Positions 27,070 to 35,891 of a stretch of DNA of 64,000 bases are shown here, one piece after another. Origin of the DNA: Rhizobium album. GTDB taxonomy: Bacteria; Pseudomonadota; Alphaproteobacteria; Rhizobiales; Rhizobiaceae. The notes under the pieces were generated by a model. The model did not search any database. It saw nothing but the letters and a program-made list of their open reading frames with translations, and had not been told where the DNA came from. The position numbers and the translations under genes are program-made. Location: positions 186,001-250,000 of the forward strand of contig NZ_QFBC01000008.1 of assembly GCF_003122325.1 (NCBI RefSeq), given 5' to 3'. Positions within the stretch are counted from its first letter, which is position 1. The number at the start of each line of letters is the position of its first letter.

Positions 27070-29025
27070 GTGGTGACGGGCGAAAAGGTGGCGCGCAGCA
27101 TCCAGCGCACGGCAAGCTCCGTCGCGGTCGTCACGGCCGAAGACATCGAGGAGAAGGTTCAGGCCGCACATGTGGACGATTTCGTCCGCGACACGCCGAA
27201 CATCCTCTATCACGACACGGTCAGCGCCCCGGTCATTCGCGGCATGGACGGGCAGGGGTCCAACTTCGGTTCGGGCGCATTCTTCGGCGGCACCGTTCCC
27301 CGCGCAAGGATCAACCTCGACGGCCATAATCTGGGCTTCTGGGAAACCGTCTTCGGAACGACGAGCGTCTGGGACGTCGACAATATCGAAGTCTTCCGCG
27401 GTCCGCAGACGACGACGCAAGGCGCCAACAGCATCGCCGGCGCTATCATCGTCAATACGAAGGATCCGACGTTTACGCCTGAAGGCGCAGCACAACTCGA
27501 ATATGGCAGCGGCAACAACAAGCGGGCGTCCGTCGCCGTCTCGGGGCCGATCGTCCAGGATGAACTGGCGGCGCGCCTTGCGCTGGATTACAGCGGCCGG
27601 GATACCTTCATCGACTACATCAACGGTCTCTACAACAAGGGGGCAACCGATACGGATTTCGAGGCTTTCAGCGGTCGCTTCAAGCTGCTCTGGCAACCCG
27701 CCGAGATTCCTGAGCTTCAATCCAAGCTGACGATTGCGCATATGCGATCGAACCGGCCGACATCGGAGGCGGCCTCCATTCCTTATGGAAACCTGGACAG
27801 CGCAACCTTGTCGATGCCGACCTACGAGGCGCGCACATGGACCGGGATCCATGACCTGAGCTATGATTTTGCAAACGGAATCAAGCTCACCAATCAGTTC
27901 CAGTATTCGGACGGCCATACCAAACGCGTTGCCGAACCCTTCACGAACGGTGGCGCGACGATGGACTACAAGGACATCTCGAACGAAACACGAATCAATA
28001 TCGGCAGCGAAGACGATGCCTTCAGCGCGGTCGCCGGCATCTATTACAACCATGTCACATCCGAAGACCTGCTTTATACGCGCGGCGTTTCGCAGTTCGA
28101 CGATACCAAGGACAGCCTCGGCCTTTTCTCCGAGGCGACGTGGCGTTTCGCGGAACAATGGTCGCTGAGCGCCGGTCTGCGCTATCAGTATGACAGGGTG
28201 CAGCGCTCGGGCACGTCCAGCTTCAGCAAGCAGGCGCTGGACTTTGACGAAAATTTCACTGCCCTGCTGCCGAAGATCTCGCTCGCCTACGACATTACAC
28301 CCGACGTCACGGTCGGCGCGCTTGTCAACCGGGGTTACAATCCGGGCGGCGCCGGCCTCAGCTTCGTGACGGGGCAATATTATTCGTTCAATCCCGAAAC
28401 GCTGTGGAACTACGAGCTGTTTACGCGGATACGCACCCTGGATGACCGCCTGACCGTCAATGCGAACGTGTTTTATACCCAGCACAAGAACTCGCAGCGG
28501 GTTGTCCCCGACTATCTGAACGGCGTGCTCTTCGGCAGCATCGTTCTCAACGCCGACAAGGCGGAATCCTACGGCCTGGAAGTCAGCGCAGACTACGAGG
28601 CGCTGGATAACCTGCGCATTCGCGCCGGCGTCGGCTTGCTGCATACCAACCTCAGCCGTTTCACGAACCCGGCCGGTGTCGCCTTCCAAGGAAACGAGTT
28701 CGGCAAGGCACCGGGCTATACGTTGAACTTCGGCGTGGATTGGGATGTCACGGAAGACGTGACCTTGAGCGCGGAAGTGCGCCACACCGACGGTTATTAT
28801 TCGACGGATGAGAACTACCCGGCCTACCGGGTCGATTCCTACACGGTGGCCAACGCCCGCGCGACATACACTCCGAAGGAAAACTGGCAACTCTACGCCT
28901 ATGTCGACAATATCTTCGACGAACGCGCGCCGACCTGGAAGTATGACGACCGCACGGCCGGCGGCATCGTGGCATCCATGCTGGAGCCGCGTGAATACGG
29001 CGTCGGTCTGAAGGTAAAATTCTGA
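27070..29025 (+). CDS. TonB-dependent outer-membrane receptor 2, 5' truncated (no signal peptide)
   Basis: 651 residues from GTG 27070, the first start codon after an in-frame TGA at 27040. The codons just before it already read LKAIVVTGEK, a TonB box, which normally follows the signal peptide. No signal sequence is found in any frame upstream. The rest is intact: plug with WDVDNIEVFRGPQTTTQGAN, a full barrel, a YVDNIFDERAP strand typical of this group, and terminal KVKF. As written the protein could not be exported by Sec. The 5' end was therefore probably lost by deletion, or the annotated region hides a start I cannot see. Its relation to the FecBCDE-type operon downstream (convergent) is by proximity only. 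Confidence 0.82.
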   Translation: MVTGEKVARSIQRTASSVAVVTAEDIEEKVQAAHVDDFVRDTPNILYHDTVSAPVIRGMDGQGSNFGSGAFFGGTVPRARINLDGHNLGFWETVFGTTSVWDVDNIEVFRGPQTTTQGANSIAGAIIVNTKDPTFTPEGAAQLEYGSGNNKRASVAVSGPIVQDELAARLALDYSGRDTFIDYINGLYNKGATDTDFEAFSGRFKLLWQPAEIPELQSKLTIAHMRSNRPTSEAASIPYGNLDSATLSMPTYEARTWTGIHDLSYDFANGIKLTNQFQYSDGHTKRVAEPFTNGGATMDYKDISNETRINIGSEDDAFSAVAGIYYNHVTSEDLLYTRGVSQFDDTKDSLGLFSEATWRFAEQWSLSAGLRYQYDRVQRSGTSSFSKQALDFDENFTALLPKISLAYDITPDVTVGALVNRGYNPGGAGLSFVTGQYYSFNPETLWNYELFTRIRTLDDRLTVNANVFYTQHKNSQRVVPDYLNGVLFGSIVLNADKAESYGLEVSADYEALDNLRIRAGVGLLHTNLSRFTNPAGVAFQGNEFGKAPGYTLNFGVDWDVTEDVTLSAEVRHTDGYYSTDENYPAYRVDSYTVANARATYTPKENWQLYAYVDNIFDERAPTWKYDDRTAGGIVASMLEPREYGVGLKVKF

Positions 29026-29035
29026 TCTGATCAAC

Positions 29036-29071
29036 GGGCGAGCCTGATCCGGCTCGCCCACGCAGCTTTTT
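29036..29071. terminator. Rho-independent terminator between convergent genes
   Basis: Perfect 9-bp stem GGGCGAGCC / GGCTCGCCC with a TGATCC loop, and a T-run (CTTTTT) about 7 bp later. It lies 10 bp after the receptor 2 stop codon and 20 bp before the stop of the convergent binding-protein gene, so it may serve the plus strand. Confidence 0.65.
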
Positions 29072-29078
29072 CCCCGGC

Positions 29079-30032
29079 CTACCGTTTGGCCCAGGCCTCA
29101 ATCGCGTCGAGCGTATGTTCGGCGCTTGCGATGGTCGGCAACGACACTTTGGCGGAATCGAGGTAGAGGACGCGCCCCTCCTTCGCCGGGGTCACGAATT
29201 TCTCCCAGCCCGGAACGATGCGCTCCAGGGCGGCCTTCGTGCCGTCCGCGTCGCGGGCATCGCCCATGTAGGTATTCATCAGCACGAGGAGATCGGGATC
29301 GAGGCGTCCGAACGTTTCGGCGCCGAGAGGCACGAGCAACATCGAGCCTCCCTCGCCGGCCGGCGCTTTCTCCGCCGTCAGCGGCAACCTGGCATAACCC
29401 AGGTCTTCGAGAGCTTGCACCGCGCCAGACATGTCGCCCAACGCGTTGAGCTGGTCCGTCAGGAAGACGGCGAGATAGGTCTTCGGTTTTCCATCCGCCG
29501 GCAGTGTCTTGCGCACGGCCTCCACCCGGGCGGCATAGGCCGCGCGGCGCGTCTCGAACGCCTCCTTCTTGCCGACGACGGTTGCGAGGTCCTCCTCGAC
29601 GCTGAAGCCGTGTGCCTTGCCGCTGCTGACATTCTGCAGATAGACCGGCGCCACGGTGGAAAGCTGCTCGACCTTTTCGACGTCAATCTCCATGCCGATG
29701 ATGAGATCGGGAGCCAGCGCCCGCAGCTTTTCCAAGTCGATCTGTCCGACAGGCCCGATGCCGCGCGGTTTCGGCCGGCCTGTCCCGAAGACGGTGTCGA
29801 CGAAATCGACTGCGGTGACGAAGCTGCCGTCGTCCTTGCGCCCGTAGCTGCCGACGACATTGACGCCAAGCTCCATCAGCGGCAGGCCGAGCAACGGCTC
29901 GTGCATGACAACCACGCGGGCAGGCTCTTGGGGTATTGTGACCGAACGTCCCGTATCGTCGGTGACCGACCGGTCGGCCGCCAGAGCCGAACTTGCCATG
30001 AGGATTGCGGTTGCGAGTGTGGGAAAGCGCAT
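29079..30032 (-). CDS. Iron-chelate ABC transporter substrate-binding protein (FecB/BtuF type)
   Basis: 317 residues from the ATG at 30032, with GAAAGG upstream. Sec signal peptide MRFPTLATAILMASSALA. Class III periplasmic-binding fold: VTIPQEPARVVVMHEPLLGLPLMELG at the start of the N-lobe, LAPDLIIGMEIDVEKVEQLSTVAPV before the long connecting helix, and the C-lobe ending SAEHTLDAIEAWAKR. It captures a ferric siderophore or similar chelate (haem and cobalamin proteins share the fold) in the periplasm for the two permeases and ATPase encoded upstream in the same leftward operon. Confidence 0.92.
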   Translation of the reverse strand: MRFPTLATAILMASSALAADRSVTDDTGRSVTIPQEPARVVVMHEPLLGLPLMELGVNVVGSYGRKDDGSFVTAVDFVDTVFGTGRPKPRGIGPVGQIDLEKLRALAPDLIIGMEIDVEKVEQLSTVAPVYLQNVSSGKAHGFSVEEDLATVVGKKEAFETRRAAYAARVEAVRKTLPADGKPKTYLAVFLTDQLNALGDMSGAVQALEDLGYARLPLTAEKAPAGEGGSMLLVPLGAETFGRLDPDLLVLMNTYMGDARDADGTKAALERIVPGWEKFVTPAKEGRVLYLDSAKVSLPTIASAEHTLDAIEAWAKR

Positions 30033-30042
30033 GAGGAACCTT

Positions 30043-31107
30043 TCAATGGAGCTGCAATCGGCGAAGCGCCTGCAGGCGCAACGCAAGGATGAAAAGCGAA
30101 ACGCCGATCAGCGTCAGGCCGAGGCCGATCGGCAGGGGCAGGTCTCCGATCATCGAGCGGGCGAGCGTATCGGCCGCCACGACCAGGATTCCGCCGGTCA
30201 GCGCCGAGAGGAAAAGCCGGGCGCGTCCGCTGGCGGGAGATAGGAAACCGGCGAGGCGGGGCGCGAGCACGCCGAGAAAGGTGAGCGGCCCGACAGCCGT
30301 AACCGCCGAGGATGACAGCAGAACCGCGAAGATCAGCAGAAGAGGGCGTGAGCGCCTGACCGGTTCGCCAAGGCTCATGGCAAGCTCGGCCCCGAGATCG
30401 TGCGCGCTTGTCGCTCTTCCCAGCAGGAAAAGGCCGAGCAAGCTCGCAAAGAACAACGGCGCAAAGGTTCCGATGGCACTCCAGTTCGCCTGGAAAAGCG
30501 ATCCCGCCATCCAGTCGGCAAGGGCAAGCGAGGTCTCCGGCGGGGTGTAGAGCAGAAGAAGGGAGCCGACGGAAGACAGGACCGTCTCCACGGCTATGCC
30601 CATCAGCAGTATCGCAAGACCGCTTGCCCTTTCTCCACCCACCAGCCACAGCAGCGCCAGCGCGACCCCGAGCCCGCCTGCGAAGGCGGCAACCGCAATG
30701 GCAAGTTTCGGTGCGGCAGGAGCAAGCACGAGCAGCAGCATGATCGTCGTCATCGACCCCTGGCTGAGACCGAGCAGCCCCGGATCGGCAAGCGGATTCC
30801 GGGTGATGGACTGCAGCATGGCGCCGGCAAGCGCGACCGCCCAGCCTGCCATGAAACCCATGACGATCCGTGGCAGCCGCACCGTCCAAAGTGCATAGGC
30901 CTGATCGGCGGATGCCGGCTCACCGGCGATGGACTGCAAGAGTTGCAGGAGACCAGCGTCCGTCGCTCCGGAACCCAGCGAGACGGTTGCGAGAAGGACC
31001 GCCGTCACAAGAAGAGCAGCAGCTGAAAGGAGATTGCCGACCCGAATTTCCAATCCGCCAGAAAAGCGCAGGACAGCCTTGCCGTCGGTGGCGCGCGCCG
31101 GTCTCAT
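30043..31107 (-). CDS. FecCD-type iron-chelate ABC permease (second copy)
   Basis: 354 residues with about nine to ten membrane helices. Family hallmarks: TVRLPRIVMGFMAGWAVALAGAMLQ, then RNPLADPGLLGLSQG, and GPLTFLGVLAPRLAGFLSPA in the C-terminal half. Overlaps the preceding permease stop by 4 bp; the binding-protein ATG follows its stop codon by 10 bp. It forms the transmembrane channel as a heterodimer with the next permease. Confidence 0.92.
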   Translation of the reverse strand: MRPARATDGKAVLRFSGGLEIRVGNLLSAAALLVTAVLLATVSLGSGATDAGLLQLLQSIAGEPASADQAYALWTVRLPRIVMGFMAGWAVALAGAMLQSITRNPLADPGLLGLSQGSMTTIMLLLVLAPAAPKLAIAVAAFAGGLGVALALLWLVGGERASGLAILLMGIAVETVLSSVGSLLLLYTPPETSLALADWMAGSLFQANWSAIGTFAPLFFASLLGLFLLGRATSAHDLGAELAMSLGEPVRRSRPLLLIFAVLLSSSAVTAVGPLTFLGVLAPRLAGFLSPASGRARLFLSALTGGILVVAADTLARSMIGDLPLPIGLGLTLIGVSLFILALRLQALRRLQLH

Positions 31108-32117
31108 AGCTGTTCCCGCATGTCAGGCGAGAGATAGAACCGCTTGACGATGATGGCGAAAGCCAGTCCGCCGAGCAGGTCCAACACCAGCCCCGTATGC
31201 AAGACATAGGGGTGGAAAAGCTCCCTCGCTCCCAGGTCGGCGAAAAGGCACAGGACTGCGCCTGACAAGATACAACACGGCAGGGCGAGGCTTATATTTG
31301 CGCCGGCGAGCGGGCGGACGAGATGGGGAACGACAAGGCCGATGAAGCCGATCGGTCCGCAGATCGCGACAGCCGAGCCCGCGCCGAGCACGGCGGCAGT
31401 AAGAGACGCCATCGATACCGCCGTGACGTTGACGCCCGCGGACAAAGCCTTTTCCCTGCCGAGCAGAATGAGTGTCAGGGCACGCGACAGCATGCCAAGG
31501 GTAAGCAGGCACAGGGCGCCGATCCACCAGAAGGCAGAGAGCCGGTCGATATAGACGTGATTGATGTTTCCGCTCACCCAGCCGAGAAATTCGGCGCGCC
31601 GCATGGGGTCCGACAGCAAGAGTGCGTTGGTTGCACCGACCAGCAGCATCGACACCAGCGCTCCCGACAAAATCAGCGATAGGCCGCGCGGATCGTTGCG
31701 CCTGCCGGCCAGCCGGGCAACGGCCAGACATGCAAGAAAACCGCCGCAGGCGCCGGCGAGTGCGGCCAGTCCTTGCGTTTCAATGCGGATATCGAGCAGG
31801 AAGACGCCGAAGATCACGGCGAGCGTCGCTCCGGAATTGATGCCGAGCGTCGAGGGCGAGGCGAGGGGGTTGCGCACGAGACCCTGCAGGACGCAGCCGG
31901 CCGCGGCCGTCATCGCGCCCGCATAGATCGCCATCAGGGCGCGCGGCAGGCGCTGGAAGAGGACGACGGACTGGTCGTAGCTCTCCGCCTCGCCGTTCAG
32001 GAGCGCCGCCATCACCTCGGCGGCGGGCGGCGCGTTGCGGCCGACGAACAAATGTATCGCCAGCGCCGCCAGGAGCAGCAGCACCAGCGCTGCCGGGAAA
32101 AGCACGCGGTTTCTCAT
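31104..32117 (-). CDS. FecCD-type iron-chelate ABC permease (first copy)
   Basis: 337 residues from the ATG at 32117 (MRNRVLFPAALVLLLLAAL); the ATG overlaps the stop of the ATPase gene by 4 bp. Motifs: FQRLPRALMAIYAGAMTAAAG, then RNPLASPSTLGINSGATLAV, and CGPIGFIGLVVPHLVRPL. These are the FecC/FhuB-family equivalents of those in the partner permease. The upstream in-frame extension is proline/arginine-rich antisense-like sequence and is not coding. Confidence 0.92.
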   Translation of the reverse strand: MRNRVLFPAALVLLLLAALAIHLFVGRNAPPAAEVMAALLNGEAESYDQSVVLFQRLPRALMAIYAGAMTAAAGCVLQGLVRNPLASPSTLGINSGATLAVIFGVFLLDIRIETQGLAALAGACGGFLACLAVARLAGRRNDPRGLSLILSGALVSMLLVGATNALLLSDPMRRAEFLGWVSGNINHVYIDRLSAFWWIGALCLLTLGMLSRALTLILLGREKALSAGVNVTAVSMASLTAAVLGAGSAVAICGPIGFIGLVVPHLVRPLAGANISLALPCCILSGAVLCLFADLGARELFHPYVLHTGLVLDLLGGLAFAIIVKRFYLSPDMREQL

Positions 32118-32908
32118 GGGCTGGCCGCCTCGGAAGAGGGCAGGCGGGGGAGGAAGACCAGGCGACCCTCGCGTGGGAAAACCTCCGCCTCCAGGTCGAA
32201 AACCCGGGCGACGTTCTCGCTCGTGACGGTCGAGGGCACGGGACCCGATGCCAGGATACGGCCGGCCTTCATCAGAATGATGTCGTCGGCGAAGGCTGCG
32301 GCGAGGTTGAGGTCGTGCAGCACCATGATTACGGTCTTGCAATGGTTTCGCACCAGGGCACGGACAAGGCTAAGTACCGCGTACTGGTACTTCACGTCGA
32401 GATGGTTGACCGGTTCGTCCATCAGGACGATGTCGGTGTCCTGCGCCAGCACCATGGCGATCCAGGCGCGTTGGCGCTGGCCGCCCGAGAGCGTGTTGAC
32501 CGGAAGGTGCGCCTTGTCCGCCAGCCCCACCGTCTCCAGCGCTTCGCGGAAAAGCTGGCGATCGCGGTCGGATGGCCCGCCCATCAGGGAGTAGCGCGCG
32601 TAACCGCCAAGCTCGACGAGTTCTCCCAGCGTCATGTAGTCCGGGCAGGAACTTTCCTGCGCCAGATAGGCGATGCGCCGCGCCAGCATCCGCCGGCCGA
32701 TTTTCGTGACGGGCTGGCCGTCCAGGCTGACGTCACCCCGTATATCCGGCAGGAACCCCATGATCGTCCTGAGCAGGGTCGATTTACCGCATCCGTTCGG
32801 TCCCGCCAGCACGGTCAGCCGTCCGGCCGCAAACGCTGCGGAAACACCCGTCACGACGGGTGTCTTTCCATAGGATGCAGTGATGTTGGATAATGTGAGC
32901 GATGACAT
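32114..32908 (-). CDS. Iron-chelate ABC transporter ATP-binding protein (FecE/FhuC type)
   Basis: 264 residues from the ATG at 32908, which follows GGAGCGG. Walker A GPNGCGKST at residues 36-44, Q-loop LAQESSCPD, signature [15 protein letters not shown], Walker B IVLMDEPVNHLDVKYQ, switch VLHDLN. First gene of the leftward FecE-C-D-B operon. Upstream, the minus strand has a TATAAT box at 32968-32963 in an AT-rich stretch. No convincing Fur, Irr or RirA box was identified by eye. Confidence 0.93.
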   Translation of the reverse strand: MSSLTLSNITASYGKTPVVTGVSAAFAAGRLTVLAGPNGCGKSTLLRTIMGFLPDIRGDVSLDGQPVTKIGRRMLARRIAYLAQESSCPDYMTLGELVELGGYARYSLMGGPSDRDRQLFREALETVGLADKAHLPVNTLSGGQRQRAWIAMVLAQDTDIVLMDEPVNHLDVKYQYAVLSLVRALVRNHCKTVIMVLHDLNLAAAFADDIILMKAGRILASGPVPSTVTSENVARVFDLEAEVFPREGRLVFLPRLPSSEAASP

Positions 32909-32937
32909 GAAGCCGCTCCGAACCGCTTGCCGCGCCG

Positions 32938-32975
32938 ATAAACTAGAGTAATAAAAGAAGCTATTATAGAATCGG
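32938..32975 (-). promoter_or_regulatory. AT-rich promoter region of the iron ABC operon
   Basis: Minus-strand TATAAT at 32968-32963, about 55 bp before the ATPase start, within an AT-rich segment that stands out from the GC-rich surroundings. A matching -35 is weak. Confidence 0.4.
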
Positions 32976-33017
32976 AATGACTTCCGCAATGCGGGATGAA
33001 CGGGGCGGTGATCGATC

Positions 33018-34324
33018 ATGGGCGCGTGCAGGAAACTTCACATCGGAATGTCGCTCGCCCCCACATGGCTCAGCGGGGATGCATGGCGGCGCGCCGACAG
33101 CGAGGTCGAAGGTATTCTCTCGAGCGATTATTACCTCGATATCGCGCGGCGGTCCGAGGCTGCGCATCTCGACTTCGTCTTCCGCCCCGACGCCTTGTTC
33201 CTGCCGACTCAGATGCTGGAGAGCGGTCCGGGTTTCACCAGCCTGGATCCGACGGTCCTGCTCGCGCCCTGGCGCGGGAGACGACGCGGATAGGCCTGCT
33301 TTCGACCGTATCCACGACATTCCTGCCTCCCTACGTCGTGGCGCGCCAGATCCAGTCCCTTCACTGGCTGAGCAATGGCAGGGCCGGCTGGAATATCGTG
33401 ACGGCGCTCGACGGCAACGAGAATTTCGGCTTGGCCGAAATGCCCTCCGCCGAGGAGCGTTATGCCCGCGCCGCGGAGTTCACGGAGGTCGTCCGCCTGC
33501 TTTGGGAAAGCTACCCTGCGGATGCGATAAGGGCGGATCGCGTTAGCGGCGTGTATGCCGACACCGCGCGGGTCAGGTCGATCGCGCATGTGGGCAGGCA
33601 TCTGAGCGTCAAGGGGCCGCTGACATTGCCGTGCTTCGGAAATGCGCGTGTCCCGCTCATCCAGGCTGGCGCATCGCCGGCAGGACGGAATTTTGCCGCG
33701 TCGATCGCCGACGCCGTCTTCGCGTCCACCCCGGACAAGCAGGCTGCGATGGATTTGCGCCTCGACCTTCGCAGAAGGGCGGAAGGCCATGGGCGGCAGG
33801 CAGGCGATATTCTCGTCATGCCCGGCCTCAGTCTTTATCTGGCGGACAGCCGGGCAGAAGCGAAGGATCTGTTCGCCGCCACCCATGCGCACGCAGACCG
33901 GGCACGAGCAATCGCCAGCGTCCGCGCCATGATCGGTCTGGATCTCGCCGATTGGCCGCAGGACAAAAGGATAACCATCGGCGATCTCCCGACGATGCCG
34001 CAGGCGCCGCGCAGCCGCACCCACAGTGAACTGCTGCGCCGTGCGATCCTCCGCGACGAACCCACCGTCGATGAATTGCTGCGCCTGCCGGAAGTCATGG
34101 CGTCCGCGCATTGGCAAATCGTCGGAACGGTCGACGATGCGCTCGCCGAAATCCGGGACTGGATGGCGGACGCGGCGATCGATGGTTTCATCGCCGTGCC
34201 CGGCGGGTCGGTGACATCGATGCGGCTGGTGCTGGAAAGGCTCGTTCCGTCATTGGCCGACGCCGGCCTGTTCCGCAAGCACTACGAAGCCAGCACCTTC
34301 ATCGGCCATCTGGCGGAAAGGTAG
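33018..34324 (+). pseudogene. Flavin-dependent luciferase-like monooxygenase (NtaA/SnaA/DszA family), frameshifted
   Basis: The first 83 codons (MGACRKLHIGMSLAPTWLSG..., SLDPTVLLA) are in one frame and the remainder (LARETTRIGLLSTVSTTFLP..., GRAGWNIVTALDGNENFGL...) in another. One missing base near 33264-33268 explains the break, since GCGGCC in place of GCGCC restores the family sequence. The joined product would be about 435 residues with typical family segments, including RIGLLSTVSTTFLPPYVVAR, GRAGWNIVT and the substrate-side IQAGASPAGRNFAA. Members use FMNH2 to oxidise chelates, sulfonates or similar compounds. A role with imported chelates near an iron transporter is possible but speculative. 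It could be a true pseudogene or a sequencing error. Confidence 0.8.
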
Positions 34325-34351
34325 CCCGAGCGACGAGCATATGTTCGGGAC

Positions 34352-35866
34352 TTACCTGTCGAATTCGAAACCGGTCTTGTCGAGCGGCCAGATCGGGCGC
34401 TTGACGCGATTGTAGGGGCGCAGTTGCGCGCGTGGCGTGGCAAGTGCGCCGCTGTCGCAGACGATCACCTCCCCCGCCAGCGGCTCGAAGGCTGCCCGGA
34501 AATGTTGCATCGATTTCAGCACCAGGAATTTTAATGCCGTCGGCTCGATGTTGAAGGTGCGCAACTGCTGCAGATCCAGCATCTGACCAGGGATGGAAAC
34601 CACCAGAATGTCGATCCCGCCGGTCCTGAAGACGGCCGTTGGGCCGAAGGTGTGAGTGATGCCGCCGAGGATCGGGCCGTCGCCGGTGTAGACGCCGTCC
34701 GCCAGATGTTCGATCGTGCCGGTGAGCGTCAGAGGACCTCCGCCGAACACCGGATCGACCTTGCCGCCCAGCTGAAGCGTGACGGAATCGCCGACCTTGT
34801 GGTTATGCAGGAAGCGAGCGGCTTCCGGATCGATGATCGGCGCAAATCCGCCGCCCGAGACGCCCGCTTCGAGAAGGGCGGCAAGCAGGGCCGTTGCGTC
34901 GCCATAGGCGCCGGCACCGGGATTGTCGGCATAGTCGGCGATGACGAGCGGGCCGGAAGAGGCGTCAAATTCCATTGCCCTGCGCGCGGCGGCGGCCGGG
35001 GTCAGGAAGGTGTTGAAGACGCTGTCCCGTTGTTTCCAGATCGTGTCGGCGATGTCTTCCGCAATCATGCGTGCCCTGTCGGCGGCGCCGGCGACATGCG
35101 TGTCGTGCGTGACAAGCACGGTCGGACCCGCTTCCGCGACATCCGCCTCGGCAAAGGAGGCGTTGATCGAAACGGCGAGGATGCCGGCTTCCGCTTCATG
35201 TGCCTTGGCCCGGTCGTAGAGGCTTGCGGTTTCCGGGACGTCGGTCCGGCCCGAGTTCGCTTCTTCCAGAATCGGGCGATGCGCGCGGTAGGTGGCGGGT
35301 TGCGTCGCCCCACGCATTGCGGCATCGAGCAGGCGCCCGGCGTGACGGCCGGTTTCGCGCATGTCGATATGCGGATAGGTCTTGTAGGACACGAAGATCT
35401 GCGCCTGCCGGATCATCGCCGGCGTGGCGATGGCGTGAAGGTCGAGCGTGACGGCGATCGGCAGTTCGGGGCCGACGATGGCGCGCAGCCGCGACAGCAG
35501 TTCACCTTCTCCGTCCTCACAGAAATCCGGGACCATGGCGCCGTGCAGGCCGAGAAGGATGCCGTCGAGCCCGCCACCTTCTTCCCTCGCGGCATCGCAG
35601 ATCAGGCCGGCAATGTGATCGAATGCGGCCCGCGAAACGCGTGCGCCCGGCGTGGCATGTGCCGAAACGACATGCCGGATCGTCCATCCGGCTTCCCGGC
35701 CGGCATCGAGGAAGCCGGCGATTTCGGCATTCACGTCACCGAACCGACCCGTCGCAACGTCGCCGAGATCGAGCGTTTCGCGTCGAAAGGCGTCCAGATC
35801 CGTGCTGCCTTTCTTGAAGGTGTTGCTTTCATGGACGAATTCGGCAGTGAGAACGCGGAAGGACAT
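34352..35866 (-). CDS. M81 family metallopeptidase (microcystinase C/MlrC-like)
   Basis: 504 residues from the ATG at 35866 (AGGA about 9 bp upstream), the normal length of the DUF1485/MlrC family. Conserved metal-site regions: LHGAMVPDFCEDGEGELL near 125-142, VTLDLHA, and SYKTYPHIDMRETG. The C-terminal MlrC domain (VSIPGQMLDLQQLRTFNIEP) follows. MlrC cleaves the tetrapeptide/Adda product of microcystin, but most rhizobial relatives sit with peptide ABC transporters and have unknown substrates. Last gene of the leftward transporter operon, 25 bp after the DppF-like gene, so the transported solute is probably a peptide or amide (inference). Confidence 0.9.
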   Translation of the reverse strand: MSFRVLTAEFVHESNTFKKGSTDLDAFRRETLDLGDVATGRFGDVNAEIAGFLDAGREAGWTIRHVVSAHATPGARVSRAAFDHIAGLICDAAREEGGGLDGILLGLHGAMVPDFCEDGEGELLSRLRAIVGPELPIAVTLDLHAIATPAMIRQAQIFVSYKTYPHIDMRETGRHAGRLLDAAMRGATQPATYRAHRPILEEANSGRTDVPETASLYDRAKAHEAEAGILAVSINASFAEADVAEAGPTVLVTHDTHVAGAADRARMIAEDIADTIWKQRDSVFNTFLTPAAAARRAMEFDASSGPLVIADYADNPGAGAYGDATALLAALLEAGVSGGGFAPIIDPEAARFLHNHKVGDSVTLQLGGKVDPVFGGGPLTLTGTIEHLADGVYTGDGPILGGITHTFGPTAVFRTGGIDILVVSIPGQMLDLQQLRTFNIEPTALKFLVLKSMQHFRAAFEPLAGEVIVCDSGALATPRAQLRPYNRVKRPIWPLDKTGFEFDR

Positions 35867-35891
35867 CGGGGCGATCCTGACGGTAACGGGA

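Noticed and set aside
32960-33010. Fur, Irr or RirA iron box before the iron ABC operon
   Set aside because: The region is AT-rich and has a TATAAT, but no half-sites match a known iron-box consensus closely enough by eye.
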